NCBI GenBank assembly: GCA_964058845.1
Contig: CAXKVR010000468.1
Location: 1 to 18,569, forward strand
DNA: 18,569 nucleotides
Direction of reading: 5' to 3'
Origin: Carex sylvatica
Taxonomy: Eukaryota; Streptophyta; Magnoliopsida; Poales; Cyperaceae
Positions 9,129-18,569 of the stretch are shown in pieces. The position numbers and the translations under genes are program-made. Numbering within the stretch: position 1 is the first letter of the stretch; each line of letters opens with the position of its first letter. The notes beneath the pieces are model-generated. The model was given only the letters and a program-made list of their open reading frames with translations. It was not told the origin of the DNA and did no database searches.

Positions 9129-9558
9129 TAGGAGTGTTCAAACAGTTCGATTTAATCAGTTTTGGATCGAACCAAATTAGTTCGGTTTAAACGGTTCGGT
9201 TATTTCGGTGTATTGGATTGGTTCAGTTGGCTTTTCAAAATTGAATTATAACTTTGGTTCAGTTTGGTTTGAAAAATTTCAAAATCGAAATAACCGAACT
9301 GACCGAACTTTTATATAATATGAATTTGATCCGAACCACCCCGGTTTATATCTTAATACTCCAGTTTATTTTTAAATATCTTAGTTTATTTCTTAATACT
9401 CCGGTTTATTTCTTAATATACTTCGGTTTATTATAAATCAATTGTTTTAAATAATTTTTTTTAATATATTTCGGTTTGAACCGAACAAACCGAAATAAAA
9501 CTTCAGTTCGGTTGGGTTGGGTTGGGTTTCAACTGGACCGAACCGATGAACACCCCTA
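9129..9558. mobile_element. hAT-type non-autonomous element (430 bp) with 8-bp target duplication
   Basis: The terminal repeats TAGGAGTGTTCA (left) and TGAACACCCCTA (right) are inverted with one mismatch and resemble plant hAT ends. The flanks TCAGTACG (9121-9128) and TCGGTACG (9559-9566) form an 8-bp target duplication with one change, the hAT length. The interior is filled with CGGTTCGGTTT/AAACCGAAC words and has no transposase. Confidence 0.8.
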
Positions 9559-9566
9559 TCGGTACG

Positions 9567-9950
9567 GGTACGGAGCTCATATAAGAGTATAAGAGTAACA
9601 TAATATATAATTAATGTTAATATGATAACAATTCAAGAGACATGATCAATTTGACAAAAAAAATTAAATAAATAGATAATATATTGTACGCTATTTATCT
9701 AATAAAGAAAATCAATGAAAATTAAAGAACTTCAAAAATAAAAAAATCATAAGTATGTTATTGCTAATTTATATGGATTGGTGGTGTATCAATTTACAGC
9801 AATTTCAAAATTATTTTTAAAGGTTATTAATTATATTTTAATCTTCACTATTATAAATTATAAATCATGTTTCAAAATCGAATTTTTAAAAGTGTTCAAC
9901 ACCTTTAAAAATAGTATATTGGAAGTGTTCAACAGCTTCCGGCTTATTTA
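9567..9950. other. AT-rich intergenic DNA
   Basis: Only a short direct repeat of AAGTGTTCAACA (about 9891 and 9923) stands out. Confidence 0.5.
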
Positions 9951-9953
9951 ATG

Positions 9954-10304
9954 CTAGCATACAACCAACTTTTATGGTAGATCCATTTGATATCTTGAAA
10001 AATATTATTTAGATTAAAAGTTAAAAATTGTGGATGTATTTTTTATTATTAGATATCATGATCACTATAAAATTTGAGTCAATTTGGAATAAAATTTGCC
10101 ATTCATCATAAAGTCATTAAAATTTTACATGTAAAAACTTAATTTAGATTATTTGATGAAAGATTAAACATCCGTCAAATTGACTACAATTTGATATATA
10201 TGTTATTTAGAAAATACATAATTCATATACAATTTTTTTTTTCTGTTGGAATAATATTTTTCAAATTATTAAATGGGTGTACATAAAAGTTGGATGCATG
10301 CTAT
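9954..10304. mobile_element. Foldback MITE with about 55-bp inverted ends
   Basis: The left end TAGCATACAACCAACTTTTA and the right end, read inverted, TAGCATGCATCCAACTTTTA match. The match continues through ATTTGAT/ATTTAAT and TTGAAAAATATTAT. TAA near both boundaries could be a Tourist/Harbinger-like target site, but the ends do not align exactly, so the superfamily is open. Confidence 0.6.
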
Positions 10305-10434
10305 AACTATCCATAAGATTTAATCATATATTTTTTATAATATTAAAAAATAAATTTAGACTAAATAAATAAATCTTTTATCTCGCTAAAATCTGTGTAA
10401 TAATACATATTTGCATCTTGCAAGTATAATGTAT

Positions 10435-10745
10435 ATGCATAGTTATAATTTGCGAACTATCACGAATAATTCATGTTTTTGGTGATGGCGAACTGAACGT
10501 CGAATTATTCGGTTGACTAAATTTTGATCGAATTATTTGTGAATTTTACAAACTTTTTCCTAATTATACGAATTATACGAATTATTCTCGAACTTTTTTC
10601 AAAAATTTTCCAGAACATTTTTTTTATTTTTATTTTCTTGTGGGACTGAGATCTCTGATCTAGATAATTTCAAATAATTTCTGAATTATATTCAAATTAT
10701 CTCTGAATTATAAATTTTTAACTCTGTTGAACCGAACCCGAATTA
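10435..10745 (+). mobile_element. AATTCG-rich repeat element, copy 1
   Basis: Its order is TTTGCGAACTAT, TTTTTGGTGATGGCGAAC, AATTATTCGGTTGAC, GTGAATTTTACAAACTTTTT, GGGACTGAGATCTCTGATCT, GTTGAACCGAACCCGAA. The same order, inverted, occurs at 11440-11870, which defines a repeat family with two copies in this window. No ends, target duplication or coding capacity are clear. Confidence 0.6.
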
Positions 10746-11439
10746 GTCAATTGTGTATATGACTGTATATGACATTTGCTTTTGAGTTTTGACTACCAGT
10801 AAAGCCATAGAAGGTCATAGACTCATGAGTAGGTGGGGATGCTGCTGAGTGCTGAGGCAGATATTACATCAGCTCAAGAGGTAATAGTAGTTCAATACAC
10901 ATGATCCTTCTGCTACAATGGAATTGTGATCCATATAGCAAGTATTAGGCAACGGAGCCAGAGGAGAATGACCCGCCACATGGATGAAAGCAGATTTAGA
11001 GGTAGAGGAAGGGTGGTGTGCAAAAGTTGGGCTGTCACCTATCAAAACCGTTTAGGAATTGGCCTATCTATCTATCTTCCTTTTTTTCTTTCATGCAAAC
11101 AGTAATGAAGCCTTCTTCCTTTTTCTGCAGTTAATATTCACAAAGCCAAATCATAGTGATCCACCTCTTTATTCAAATATATAAGAAAAATAAAAATAAA
11201 TTATGTGGCCCCAGACAGCATACAAAATATGTAGAAATCAACCCCTATAATTGATTATTAATCCACCTTTGTGTATCTTAATTTTTAATTTATTTTAATA
11301 AAAAGTAAAAACATATGTATACTATTCGTTTGCCCTTTTAAAAAAAAAATTCACATATGAATAATCAATTTCTTATGGGTGAATGACTTACAAATGAAGT
11401 TGATTCAGCACATAATACTGCCATAGTTGGCATCATAGT
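10746..11439. other. Unassigned, less repetitive DNA
   Basis: The part at 10780-11060 is richer in GC than its surroundings (GGTGGGGATGCTGCTGAG and GAATGACCCGCCACATGG regions) and has no obvious repeat, but it shows no long open frame. It could be conserved non-coding DNA or a decayed gene fragment. Confidence 0.35.
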
Positions 11440-11870
11440 GACATATGAATTATTCGGATTCGGTTCAGCGAGATCAAAATTCGTGATTCAGAAATAATTC
11501 GGATATAATTTAGGAATGATTCAGAATTATCCAAATCATAGATCTCAGTCCTGCAAGAGAGCAAAAAAAGAAAAAAGCTAAAAAAAAAAATATTTTGGGA
11601 AAATTCGGAAAAAATTCGCAAATAATTCATAAAATTCGGGAAAAAGTTCGTAAAACATTTTTGGATCTTCTGTGTCACTATCACGTACTGAGTAACTGTG
11701 TTGTTACACAAATGTAATGCCAACCATAGCCACAACATTCGCCAACTATTCGCAAATTAAATCCGAATAATTCAGTTAAAGTTCGGTCAACCGAATAATT
11801 CTAATTTTGATTCGGCATCACCAAAAATATAAATTATTCGGATTTAATTTGCGAATAGTTAGCAAATGTT
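11440..11870 (-). mobile_element. AATTCG-rich repeat element, copy 2, interrupted by an inverted duplication
   Basis: Read on the minus strand it follows copy 1: TTTTTGGTGATGCCGAATC, AATTATTCGGTTGACCGAAC, then TTTTACGAACTTTTTCCC, GGACTGAGATCTATGATTTG and CGCTGAACCGAATCCGAA. Between the second and third of these words, about 115 bp is inserted that copy 1 lacks. The insert is an inverted copy of this element's own end plus adjacent flanking DNA. Confidence 0.65.
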
Positions 11871-11951
11871 GTGGCTATGGTTGGCATTACATTTGTGTAA
11901 CAACACAGTTACTCAGTACGTGATAGTGACACAGAAGATCCAAAAATGTTT
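11653..11951. repeat. Near-perfect inverted repeat: 120-bp arms, 59-bp loop
   Basis: Arm 11653-11772 is the reverse complement of 11832-11951 with only two differences, both C/T (ATTCGCCAAC against ATTTGCTAAC). The loop (11773-11831) belongs to the AATTCG element. A transcript through it would form a hairpin of about 120 bp, long enough to be cut by plant Dicer-like enzymes. Transcription is not shown by the sequence. Confidence 0.95.
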
Positions 11952-13782
11952 CTCTTCTCTCTGCTTGTGATAACTTGCAAAAAGGGTTATAACCCATGAA
12001 ACACAAGGCACCTAAACTCAAGATCACCAGATATTGGCTTGTATATATATATATATATGCATGATGTCTCTCAGGTAATTAAGCTATCAATTGTAGGGCA
12101 ACCCAGAAATGAAACCTTCTGCTTTTGGTCATTTTATTTTTGAAGAAAACCTAAATTGGACCTTTGGGCAGTTATATGTAAACGTCTAGGTGATTGCCTT
12201 CCTTTCTCACGTGCCATTATCTGTAGCCATGTATGCCATGGCTGCCCGGGTTGATTAATTATAGTTAATCAGGACCTTTTCTTTCCTCTGATTTTTATTG
12301 TGATGATGTTAGAGCTAGGAAAGGTCGCTGTCTATATCAACTATTAATTTTCCTTTGGCTTGTGCTAGCTAACCAGACCGTTTCATGTCTAATTCTCGTT
12401 GTTCCGGTGTTAATAGTACAACATCATTGTCTGTCATAAATTTTATTTTTCTTAGGTTTAATTCTAATGTTTGATTGATGGTCAAAACTGATGGAACTAA
12501 GAATGAAATCAATATTATGTAATTAAATCATGGCAGTGACTTCCGAGAAGAAGAAATATATATATAGATCAGTATGCATTTAATTTGTCAATTATGTATT
12601 ATATATATATTATTCTTACTTGTATATATCATGCATCATATGCATGACAGTAAATTATCAACTGCTGATGGCTGAATTTCAATACAAAGGAAAAGATACA
12701 AAAGGATAAGTTAAATACATAATTTAGGTTAACAGTTGTAATTAGGAGCTAGCGTTTGGTCAGGACGAATTAAAATAAACATCAAAAGTGCATAAGAAAG
12801 TTAATTAACCTTTAAATGGAGGAGTTAGAAGACCCAATCAAGTGATTAGTATAGAACAACTTTTTAAGAGGGACCACAGAGATACATAACATGATCAGTG
12901 TGTGTTATGAGACTAGAGATTGAGTTGGTGCAAGGTCTAAATCACAACGGTTCAATTATTGATCATGACGGTAATGGGTTGAAACCCGTTAAAACTGGCC
13001 GACAGGGTTTCGCAAGGAGGTTGCTTGTGCGCCGGACCACTTCTCTCTTGACCGCCTGATCTTAATCCAACAGCCATCTTTCAATGATCACAGCTCAGAT
13101 TATCTTTTCAGGCCTAAAAATGCCATGGAATCCTTCTTATGGTGTTAGTTTGGGGGCTCACACAAACCTTATCTTCTCTTTTAAGCTGGGCCTCGGAGGT
13201 AGGTTGTGAAATGACAGGAACACCCCCTCATTCCCTGCTTCTGGGCTCACCTGCCACTGAGAGTTTAGGCATTAACAATTCAAGCTCCTCTTAAGTCAAC
13301 ATAGACAAAGGCAATAAAAGAAAAGAAAAAGGGAAAATTGCTTGGCTAGAGGCCTGCATCTTTTGGTAGTATAATTATAAAAAGTTTTCATGATAAAAAA
13401 TGATTTGTGTGCTCCATTAAAGAAAAGGAAGAGCCACCCACCATCATTATAATAAAGGAAAATGTTTGGAGAACCCAATGGATGCATCATACAAGTATAT
13501 ACAAACAAATTAACTGATCATTTAAGTTGAGGTTTAGAATACTTGTGGATAATTTCAAATATTATAGTATTTTTTTTCCTACCTTATTTATACTGAAATA
13601 AAAACATTGTACTCAAGATGATGACATGTGTGTTTTGTTGTTGTTAGAACTTAGAAGATGACGAGACCGACAACATAGACTTCTGTAATGAAATTGCAAC
13701 AGAAGATTATAACAAGTCGTTTGCTAATGAGTATGAAAGGGTGTCCCTATAGGTCAATTTACCAATTGCAGTGCTAGTCAAT
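11952..13782. other. Upstream region of the BELL gene, mostly low-copy in appearance
   Basis: It contains a (TA)n tract (about 12039-12058), a CACGTG G-box at about 12209, the palindrome GATTAATTATAGTTAATC near 12252, and a GC-richer block at about 12960-13260. TGAC cores (for example TGACAGG near 13212, and GTCAA near 13295 on the other strand) are the type bound by KNOX/BELL proteins, but they are too short to be significant alone. No ORF of substance is seen. Confidence 0.4.
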
Positions 13783-14165
13783 TTCTCTATCTCTATCTTT
13801 TTGTTTTATTACTTTTTCATCTCTCTTTCTCTCTCCCTCTCTTATTGCTGTCATTTACTTTTGAAATAGTATATTAAATATTTTTGTATAAGAGAGAAAA
13901 AGGAGATTATTATAAGCCTACCTAAGCAGGAGGAGAGAGCAACAGCGACCTTTTCCTTTCTCTTTCTCTTTCTTGGTTTTGTCTAATATCAGCCTCCATT
14001 CTACTAATATTATTTTTTTGAAGCCTTCCCCTTTGCTCTTCCCTTTCAGAAGGCGATTGTAGAAGCGGTGTAAGTGTAGAAGAAATAGGGGAAAAAAATT
14101 AAGAGGAAAGTGAAAGAGAGCACCAAAAAGAGAGAAAGAGGGAGACAAAGAGAGACAGAGATGGA
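13783..14165 (+). promoter_or_regulatory. Probable BELL core promoter and leader with CT and GA tracts
   Basis: A CT-rich run (about 13783-13850) is followed by TATA-like AT stretches (TATATTAAATA near 13871, TATAAG near 13887 and 13911), a second pyrimidine-rich patch (about 13950-13975), and a GA-rich run (about 14100-14165). Plant GA-repeat-binding BBR/BPC proteins are known to act on homeobox genes, so these tracts are plausible control elements. No transcription start can be fixed from sequence alone. A 12-codon ORF starts at 14161, but it would be removed if the proposed leader intron is spliced. Confidence 0.35.
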
Positions 14166-14491
14166 GTCTACCTTCAACAACGATGTGCTCTTATTCTAGC
14201 TCCCTCTTCACCCTACACTCTCCTCTCTTAGTCTTCTCTCTTGGTATTTTTCAAACCTTCAATTCCATTTTTTATCCTCTCTTTTTCTCTGTTGACACTC
14301 CTAATATATACTTCAGTACTCAGTTTTTGTTCCAATTATATATGAACCACTCTGCTGATCTCAATTAACCACTATAGAACCATATTTTTATTTTTCGCAA
14401 TTCATTATGTCTACTCTTTCAATTTGAATCTAACCTAACCTATATATTTCTTATCTTAACTATGTTTTGTTCTTTCTTTTCTAAATTCCAG

Positions 14492-14546
14492 CTAGAGTTG
14501 TGTTGGAGGGGATTTTCTGTACCTAAACGCAAGCGATGAAGGAGGC
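14492..14546 (+). other. Probable last 5'UTR exon of the BELL gene with upstream intron acceptor
   Basis: A textbook 3' splice site precedes this stretch: a pyrimidine-rich run (about 14465-14488) ending in AAATTCCAG at 14483-14491, with a plausible branch-point-like CTTAAC shortly upstream. A possible matching donor is GTAAGTG at 14070-14076, which would give a leader intron of about 422 bp. Leader introns occur in BELL genes, but nothing in the sequence proves that this one is used. The donor choice is much less certain than the acceptor. Confidence 0.4.
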
Positions 14547-14556
14547 ATGGGAATAG
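14536..14556 (+). promoter_or_regulatory. Short upstream ORF overlapping the BELL start codon
   Basis: An ATG 11 bases before the chosen start opens a 6-codon reading frame (MKEAWE then TAG) in a different frame. Its stop lies 10 bases inside the main ORF. Its context has G at -3 but A at +4, weaker than the main start (G at -3, G at +4). A scanning ribosome that used it would pass the main start codon, so it should lower translation of the BELL protein. It lies in the probable last leader exon, so splicing upstream would not remove it. The ORF is seen directly; the regulatory role is inference. Confidence 0.45.
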
Positions 14557-17235
14557 CAGTTTCGCCTGCTCAGTTACCGAAGACCGCTCGATTGAATCAT
14601 TCCATAAATTATTCTTCTATGTCCCAAGGGTTCCACCAAGGGCTGTTCTCCTTCTCTGACGAGGCATCCCACCAGCAGCAACAATCATCCCACATCGCTC
14701 AGCAGAACCGCCGAGACAAGCTACGGGTCCACGGTTTTGATTCCTCATCGGGTGGTCCCCACCCGTTAATTGATCCTGGAGACCATGATGGAGGTGGAGG
14801 CAGTGGAGCAGGAGGAGGAGGAGATGAACCAAACATATACGAGTCAGCTGCCACCGGAGTGGCAGCAAATATGCTATCTGAGATGTTTAATTTTCGAGGT
14901 ACCAATATGCCTGGGGGTCCTAGTGCGACTGAGCTACTAGCCAATCAGATGTCGGCAGCGGGTTACCACCACCAACTTGGAGTTCGTCCAAACCCTATTT
15001 TATCATCAAGCAGTGATTGGTACATGGGGAACCGACAAGGTGTTATATTAGGTGGCGAGCCGTCTGGTACGACATCTGCTACTGCTTCAGCCATGCACAT
15101 GTTCTTAATGAATCCACAGCAACACCAACAACACCAACACCAACAACAAGGGAGATCCCCGTCACCGACTCCGTCTCAAGCTGATCCATCAAGTCTACAT
15201 CACCAGCAAGCTTACCAAGCATTTGGTAGTACAGCTAATGCGAGTTCCACTTTTGGAGGGGGAGGCGGTGCAGTTGTAGAGGGACAAGGTTTATCCTTGT
15301 CGTTGTCAACATCTCTTCATCAGTTTGACATGGCCAAGGCAGACGAGCTAAGGGTTAGAGAAAACATGCTGTATTTTAATAACCAACCACAGGCTCATCA
15401 GCCACCGCAACACACCTTACAGCTCCAACAACAGCAAGGGATACATATGGGTTACGGCACAGTAGGGCCAGGCGTGGCAAGTGTGTTACGTAGCTCGAAA
15501 TATGCACGTGCAGCACAAGAGCTGTTAGAGGAGTTCTGTAGTGTTGGCCGTGGGCAAATTAAAGGTGCACGGGGAGGGCGGTTACGTGATGAATCTGCAA
15601 ATCCTAACACTAAGTCAAGTGCGGCTGGTGGTGCATCTAGTTCGGCAGCTGGTGCATCTTCATCCTCGTCAAAAGAACCGCCTCAATTGTCTCCGGCAGA
15701 TAGATTTGAGCATCAAAGAAAGAAGGCTAAGCTCGTCTCCATGCTTGATGAGGCATGTCTTAATTTTACAATACTCTTTCTCTCTCTCACACACACACAC
15801 ACACAGACACGCATGCAGACACTCTTGATACTGTTTAGGTGAAACCGTTCGGTGGTTGGGTAGGTACTTCTCTAAGAGCCTCCGCCCCCATTTGGTTCAG
15901 TAATATTAGCCAAATAGTGTTTGTTGTACTTGATCTCCTATATATTATTTCCAGTGGTTATTTTTTAATTGGATTTTGGACCTATTATTTTTTATTTTGT
16001 CATGTCAAATTGCATGCAACAATAGAGTTCGTCACAAACTCCAAGAGATATAGCATCTCCAATCATAGCAAAATAAACAAACCCATGATCTTATTTCTTT
16101 TCCCTGTTGTGAATTGACCAACTAGCTAGCTCTCCTAGGAGTTGTTGCAAAGCATGCTTCAATTTTTTAAATTACTGCCTCCTTTCATCTCCCTCCCGCT
16201 CCCTCTCTCTCTCTCTCTACTTCAACTCCCGCAAAAAAAAAAAAAAAAATATAGGAAAAGGACGTAAATATTGGTGAGTTATAATTAAGAGGAAATAATA
16301 ATTGGTGATTGGTGGCATCCATGCCCACTAAATCATTGGTTACTATCTCTGGTGCAACCGCCATGCCATGAAATGCCTTTTTCTCCTTGCTCACCCCACA
16401 TACACATATTTCTCATACACCTAACACTATATATCTAACTGTGTTTTGGCGGCGTTGGCACTCTCATTCATTTCTTTCTCTCTCTTTTCTATCTTTCCCC
16501 TTGTAGTATGCATGGCAGCTTAGCAACCGTGACAGATGCAGCAGTAATAATAACAATCAAGCACATGAAAAGGACATCCCAATGTGTGGCCCTCAAACTC
16601 ACACCCAATTAAGTTACATTTCATGATTTGTGGACCCTTTAATTTGTTCTTCAGTGATCACTAATTACTACACTGAAGTGTTATTTCTTACACCCAATGC
16701 TTTATTTGAAACAAAAATCTCACATCTTATATATGTTAGATCGATGCTACGTTAGGGCTCACCAAGTATTTATCTCTGAAGTGGAAATTAAAGTTCGAAT
16801 AACAATCACAACATAACTTCACACAGGCATGCATATATTTCATATGCAGGTGGACAGAAGATACAACCATTATTGTGACCAGATGCAAATGGTGGTAAAT
16901 TTCTTCGACTCGGTAATGGGATTTGGAGCAGCTACACCATACACAGCTCTTGCTCAGAAGGCCATGTCACGCCATTTCCGTTGTTTGAAGGATGCGATTG
17001 TAGCACAACTGAGGCAGACATGCGAGCTGTTAGGGGAAAAGGATGCCGGTACTGGCACCGGAATAACCAAGGGAGAGACACCACGACTACGTCTAATTGA
17101 TCAAGGATTGAGGCAACAGCGTGCATTCCACCATATGGGTATGATGGAGCAAGAAGCCTGGCGGCCCCAACGTGGCCTGCCGGAACGATCTGTCAACTTA
17201 CTGAGAGCTTGGCTCTTCGAGCATTTCCTTCACCC
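14547..17235 (+). CDS. BEL1-like (BELL/TALE) homeodomain transcription factor, SAWTOOTH BLH2/BLH4-like; 3' end outside window
   Basis: Two coding exons are visible: 14547-15752 (402 codons, phase 0 end) and 16850-17235 (128 codons plus two bases of a split Pro codon). Motifs in order are MSQGFHQGLFSFS (residues 25-37), NMLSEMFNF (108-116), a Gln/His-rich tract (about 190-201), the ZIBEL-type GLSLSLS (248-254) and the SKY box SSKYARAAQELLEEFCSVG (from about 316). The BELL domain runs from SPADRFEHQRKKAKL (382 on) to about 495. The homeodomain starts at WRPQRGLPERSV (506 on) and is cut at FLHP (residue 531), before the WFINARVR recognition helix. BELL proteins dimerise with KNOX proteins through the SKY/BELL region and act in the nucleus. 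SAWTOOTH members restrict KNOX expression in Arabidopsis leaf margins. The MMEQEAWRPQRG stretch and the N-terminal motifs favour the SAW group over BLH1 or BLH9. The family is certain; the subgroup is inference. The start at 14547 is chosen because the MGIA N-terminus resembles other BELL proteins and the context is strong (G at -3, G at +4). Confidence 0.93.
15753..16849 (+). other. Intron 1 of the BELL coding region, GC-AG type
   Basis: The BELL domain reads ...SMLDE in exon 1 and VDRRYNHYC in exon 2. Joining them in frame puts the donor exactly at GAG|GCATGT (15752/15753) and the acceptor at ATGCAG|GTGGAC (16849/16850), so the intron starts with GC instead of GT. The nearest GT (15757) would shift the frame and break the conserved VDRRYNHY reading. 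The 1,097-bp intron contains a CT/CA microsatellite just after the donor (about 15774-15804), a CT tract (about 16200-16219) and a run of 17 A (16233-16249). If retained, the reading frame continues for 29 residues and stops at 15842, giving a 431-residue protein without a homeodomain. Confidence 0.85.
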
Positions 17236-17904
17236 GTATGTATCTCAATTCTTACTAAAACTACTTCCTTTTTTTTTTATCTTTCAGGGTTTTGCATATC
17301 ATGTTTTTTTCAAGCTCCGTCAGTTTCTTAAGTATATGTGTCTGTGCATGAGCACAGAGTTAATCTCTCGAGCAGACTTATATATTAGTACAGAGATACA
17401 ATTGAACTATGCTAAATGTTTTCTCTCATTTTTTTAACCTTCTTTTTCTTTGTTTTCATCTTTTCACCCTACAAATCTCGGAGGCATTATGTCAATGCTA
17501 TATATATTCTTATATCATTCGATGCACTGCACATGTATATGTGCTACCTTTTTTTTTAGCTTCTTGCATATAATTTGGTCCACTAATATATACTTGTTGA
17601 AGTACTAAAGTCAACTTGTACCTCTAAGTTCATGTTCTTTAATTCCTTCTTTGATCCGGATCCATCACAATATATAGTTTCAATTTCTTTCTGTTTTTTT
17701 TTTTTTACTCTTTCGAGATAAGTAGTTTTGTCAATATTAATTAATTTTGAAAAGTTATAGAAGATGGCATTAAAATGCTTAATCTGAGGATATTTGAGGG
17801 TGAGATACAATGAGATGATAATCGATAACTCTTATCTGAGGCTTGTGATAAAAATATCCGTTTGATGTTCCAAACATGCCTTCTATGAAAAGATCAGGTT
17901 CAAA

Positions 17905-18285
17905 TGCCTCATTTATTTCATATCTCAATTTGTGCTTGACATTATTATTTCTATTTTTAAAGTCCAAACAGTTAATTTAAAAGGCTCAACATAATCTCCA
18001 TATTGAATGTACTTGAAAAAAAAAATGTTTTTTTTGGAATTATTTTACTCTTCTTTAGATAAGTATAAAATGACTTTTCTTCAAAAGATAATGGATCATC
18101 TAAAAAAAATGATTTTGTACCTATATAATAAAAATAGCAGAAAGTTTCAAAAAATACAAAATTCGGTTTCCAAAAATATTTTAGTATGAAAATCATATTA
18201 AACAGTTTGAATCATCTATTTGAACTTTGAAATAAAAATAAAGATACAAGGCACAATTGAGACATGAAAGATACGAGATATTTTA
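17905..18285. mobile_element. Foldback MITE, copy F, inside BELL intron 2
   Basis: The family core is recognisable on both arms: TTTTTAAAGTCCAAACAGTT and ATAATCTCCATATTGAATGT on the left; TTCGGTTTCCAAAAATATTTT, AAACAGTTTGAATCATCTA and TTGAACTTTGAAAT on the right. The subterminal ATATCTCAATTTGTGCTTG is inverted at CAAGGCACAATTGAGACAT. The TTTAGATAAGTATAAA stretch corresponds to TTTAGATAGGTACAAA in copies A and B. Confidence 0.65.
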
Positions 18286-18541
18286 ACCATACTCATATAA
18301 ATATAGCTCGATCTTAAAAACTTATATGCTTTCATATCATAACATATATATAATGCCCATAATCAAAATTTCCTACCCTACCAATGAATGGTATAGTTGG
18401 AGATAACGTTGATTGAAGGGTATCGATCAACAACCTGCATCAAGACTTTTTATATTTTAAGGTTCTTCAAGCTCAAAAGTACTCAGTAAATTTCTCTGCT
18501 CCGTATAAAACATATTTTGTTATACACATATATAAACAATG

Positions 18542-18563
18542 TATTATTATTATTATTATTATT
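18542..18563 (+). repeat. (ATT)n microsatellite at window end
   Basis: About seven ATT units in intron 2 of the BELL gene. Confidence 0.9.
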
Positions 18564-18569
18564 TTGGAG

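Larger units (their letters stand above)
17236..18569 (+). other. Intron 2 of the BELL gene, 5' part (runs off the window)
   Basis: The donor CC|GTATGT at 17235/17236 splits the Pro codon of FLHP, inside the homeodomain. The expected continuation (Tyr-Pro-Ser-Asp followed by the WFINARVR helix) is not found in any frame up to the window end, so the intron is at least 1,334 bp. It carries a foldback MITE (about 17905-18285) and an ATT microsatellite at the window edge (18542-18563). The open frame continuing to 17437 is intron read-through and not exon. Confidence 0.85.

Noticed and set aside
11433..11738. 101-residue minus-strand ORF
   Set aside because: It crosses the junction between the AATTCG element and the inverted duplication; its Phe/Ile/Ser-rich composition follows AT-rich repeats.
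14183..14368. 61-residue ORF in the BELL leader region
   Set aside because: It is Ser/Leu/Phe-rich from CT-rich DNA, probably lies within the leader intron, and matches nothing I recognise.
14617..14944. Minus-strand ORFs of about 80 residues over BELL exon 1
   Set aside because: They arise from the Gln/His/Gly-rich coding composition on the other strand; no motifs or supporting signals.
15541..15828. Alternative-frame ORF within BELL exon 1
   Set aside because: It overlaps the true BELL frame, which carries the SKY and BELL motifs; this frame has no recognisable domain.
17236..17437. Continuation of the exon 2 open frame as coding sequence
   Set aside because: It would replace the conserved homeodomain after FLHP with unrelated residues; a clear GTATGT donor marks the exon end.

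Overview
This window looks like a stretch of flowering-plant nuclear DNA, probably from a monocot. It has very AT-rich intergenic DNA packed with short non-autonomous transposons, (TA)n/(GA)n microsatellites and tRNA-derived SINEs, followed by one intron-containing gene. The monocot guess rests only on the flavour of the protein's N-terminal half and is not firm. No bacterial, organellar or viral gene is visible, and there is no rRNA, functional tRNA or CRISPR array.

The only convincing protein-coding gene is on the + strand at the right end. It encodes a BEL1-like (BELL, TALE superclass) homeodomain transcription factor, closest in motif content to the SAWTOOTH1/2 (BLH2/BLH4) group. Coding exon 1 (14547-15752) carries the N-terminal motifs, the ZIBEL-type GLSLSLS motif, the SKY box and the start of the BELL domain. 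Exon 2 (16850-17235) carries the rest of the BELL domain and the start of the homeodomain. The remaining homeodomain exons lie beyond the window. Joining the two exons in frame requires a GC-AG intron, since no GT donor preserves the conserved reading. The leader has GA/CT-rich tracts, a likely 5'UTR intron acceptor, and a 6-residue upstream ORF that overlaps the main start codon.

Region by region: 1-1800 holds a foldback MITE, a 39-bp tandem duplication, a SINE with a perfect 18-bp target duplication, a second partial MITE and a 98-bp hAT-like element. 1868-3578 is a 1.7-kb Mutator-type element with roughly 370-bp inverted repeats and a perfect 9-bp target duplication. 3590-7200 has decayed repeats, a second SINE, a 53-bp direct repeat, another MITE and two paired G-box sites. 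7200-8353 is a chain of three palindromic elements joined through (TA)n/(GA)n tracts. 8354-9566 holds a hAT element with an 8-bp target duplication. 9950-10745 has two more repeats. 11440-11951 holds a rearranged AATTCG-rich element containing a near-perfect 120-bp inverted duplication. 11952-13780 is mostly low-copy-looking DNA, presumably the promoter-distal region of the BELL gene.

The best candidates for something new are the young 120-bp-arm hairpin about 2.6 kb upstream of the BELL start codon, the MITE family whose members share one internal core but carry different ends, and the GC donor plus overlapping uORF in the BELL gene. I found no new multi-gene system: the upstream 14 kb has no coding content that I can support.
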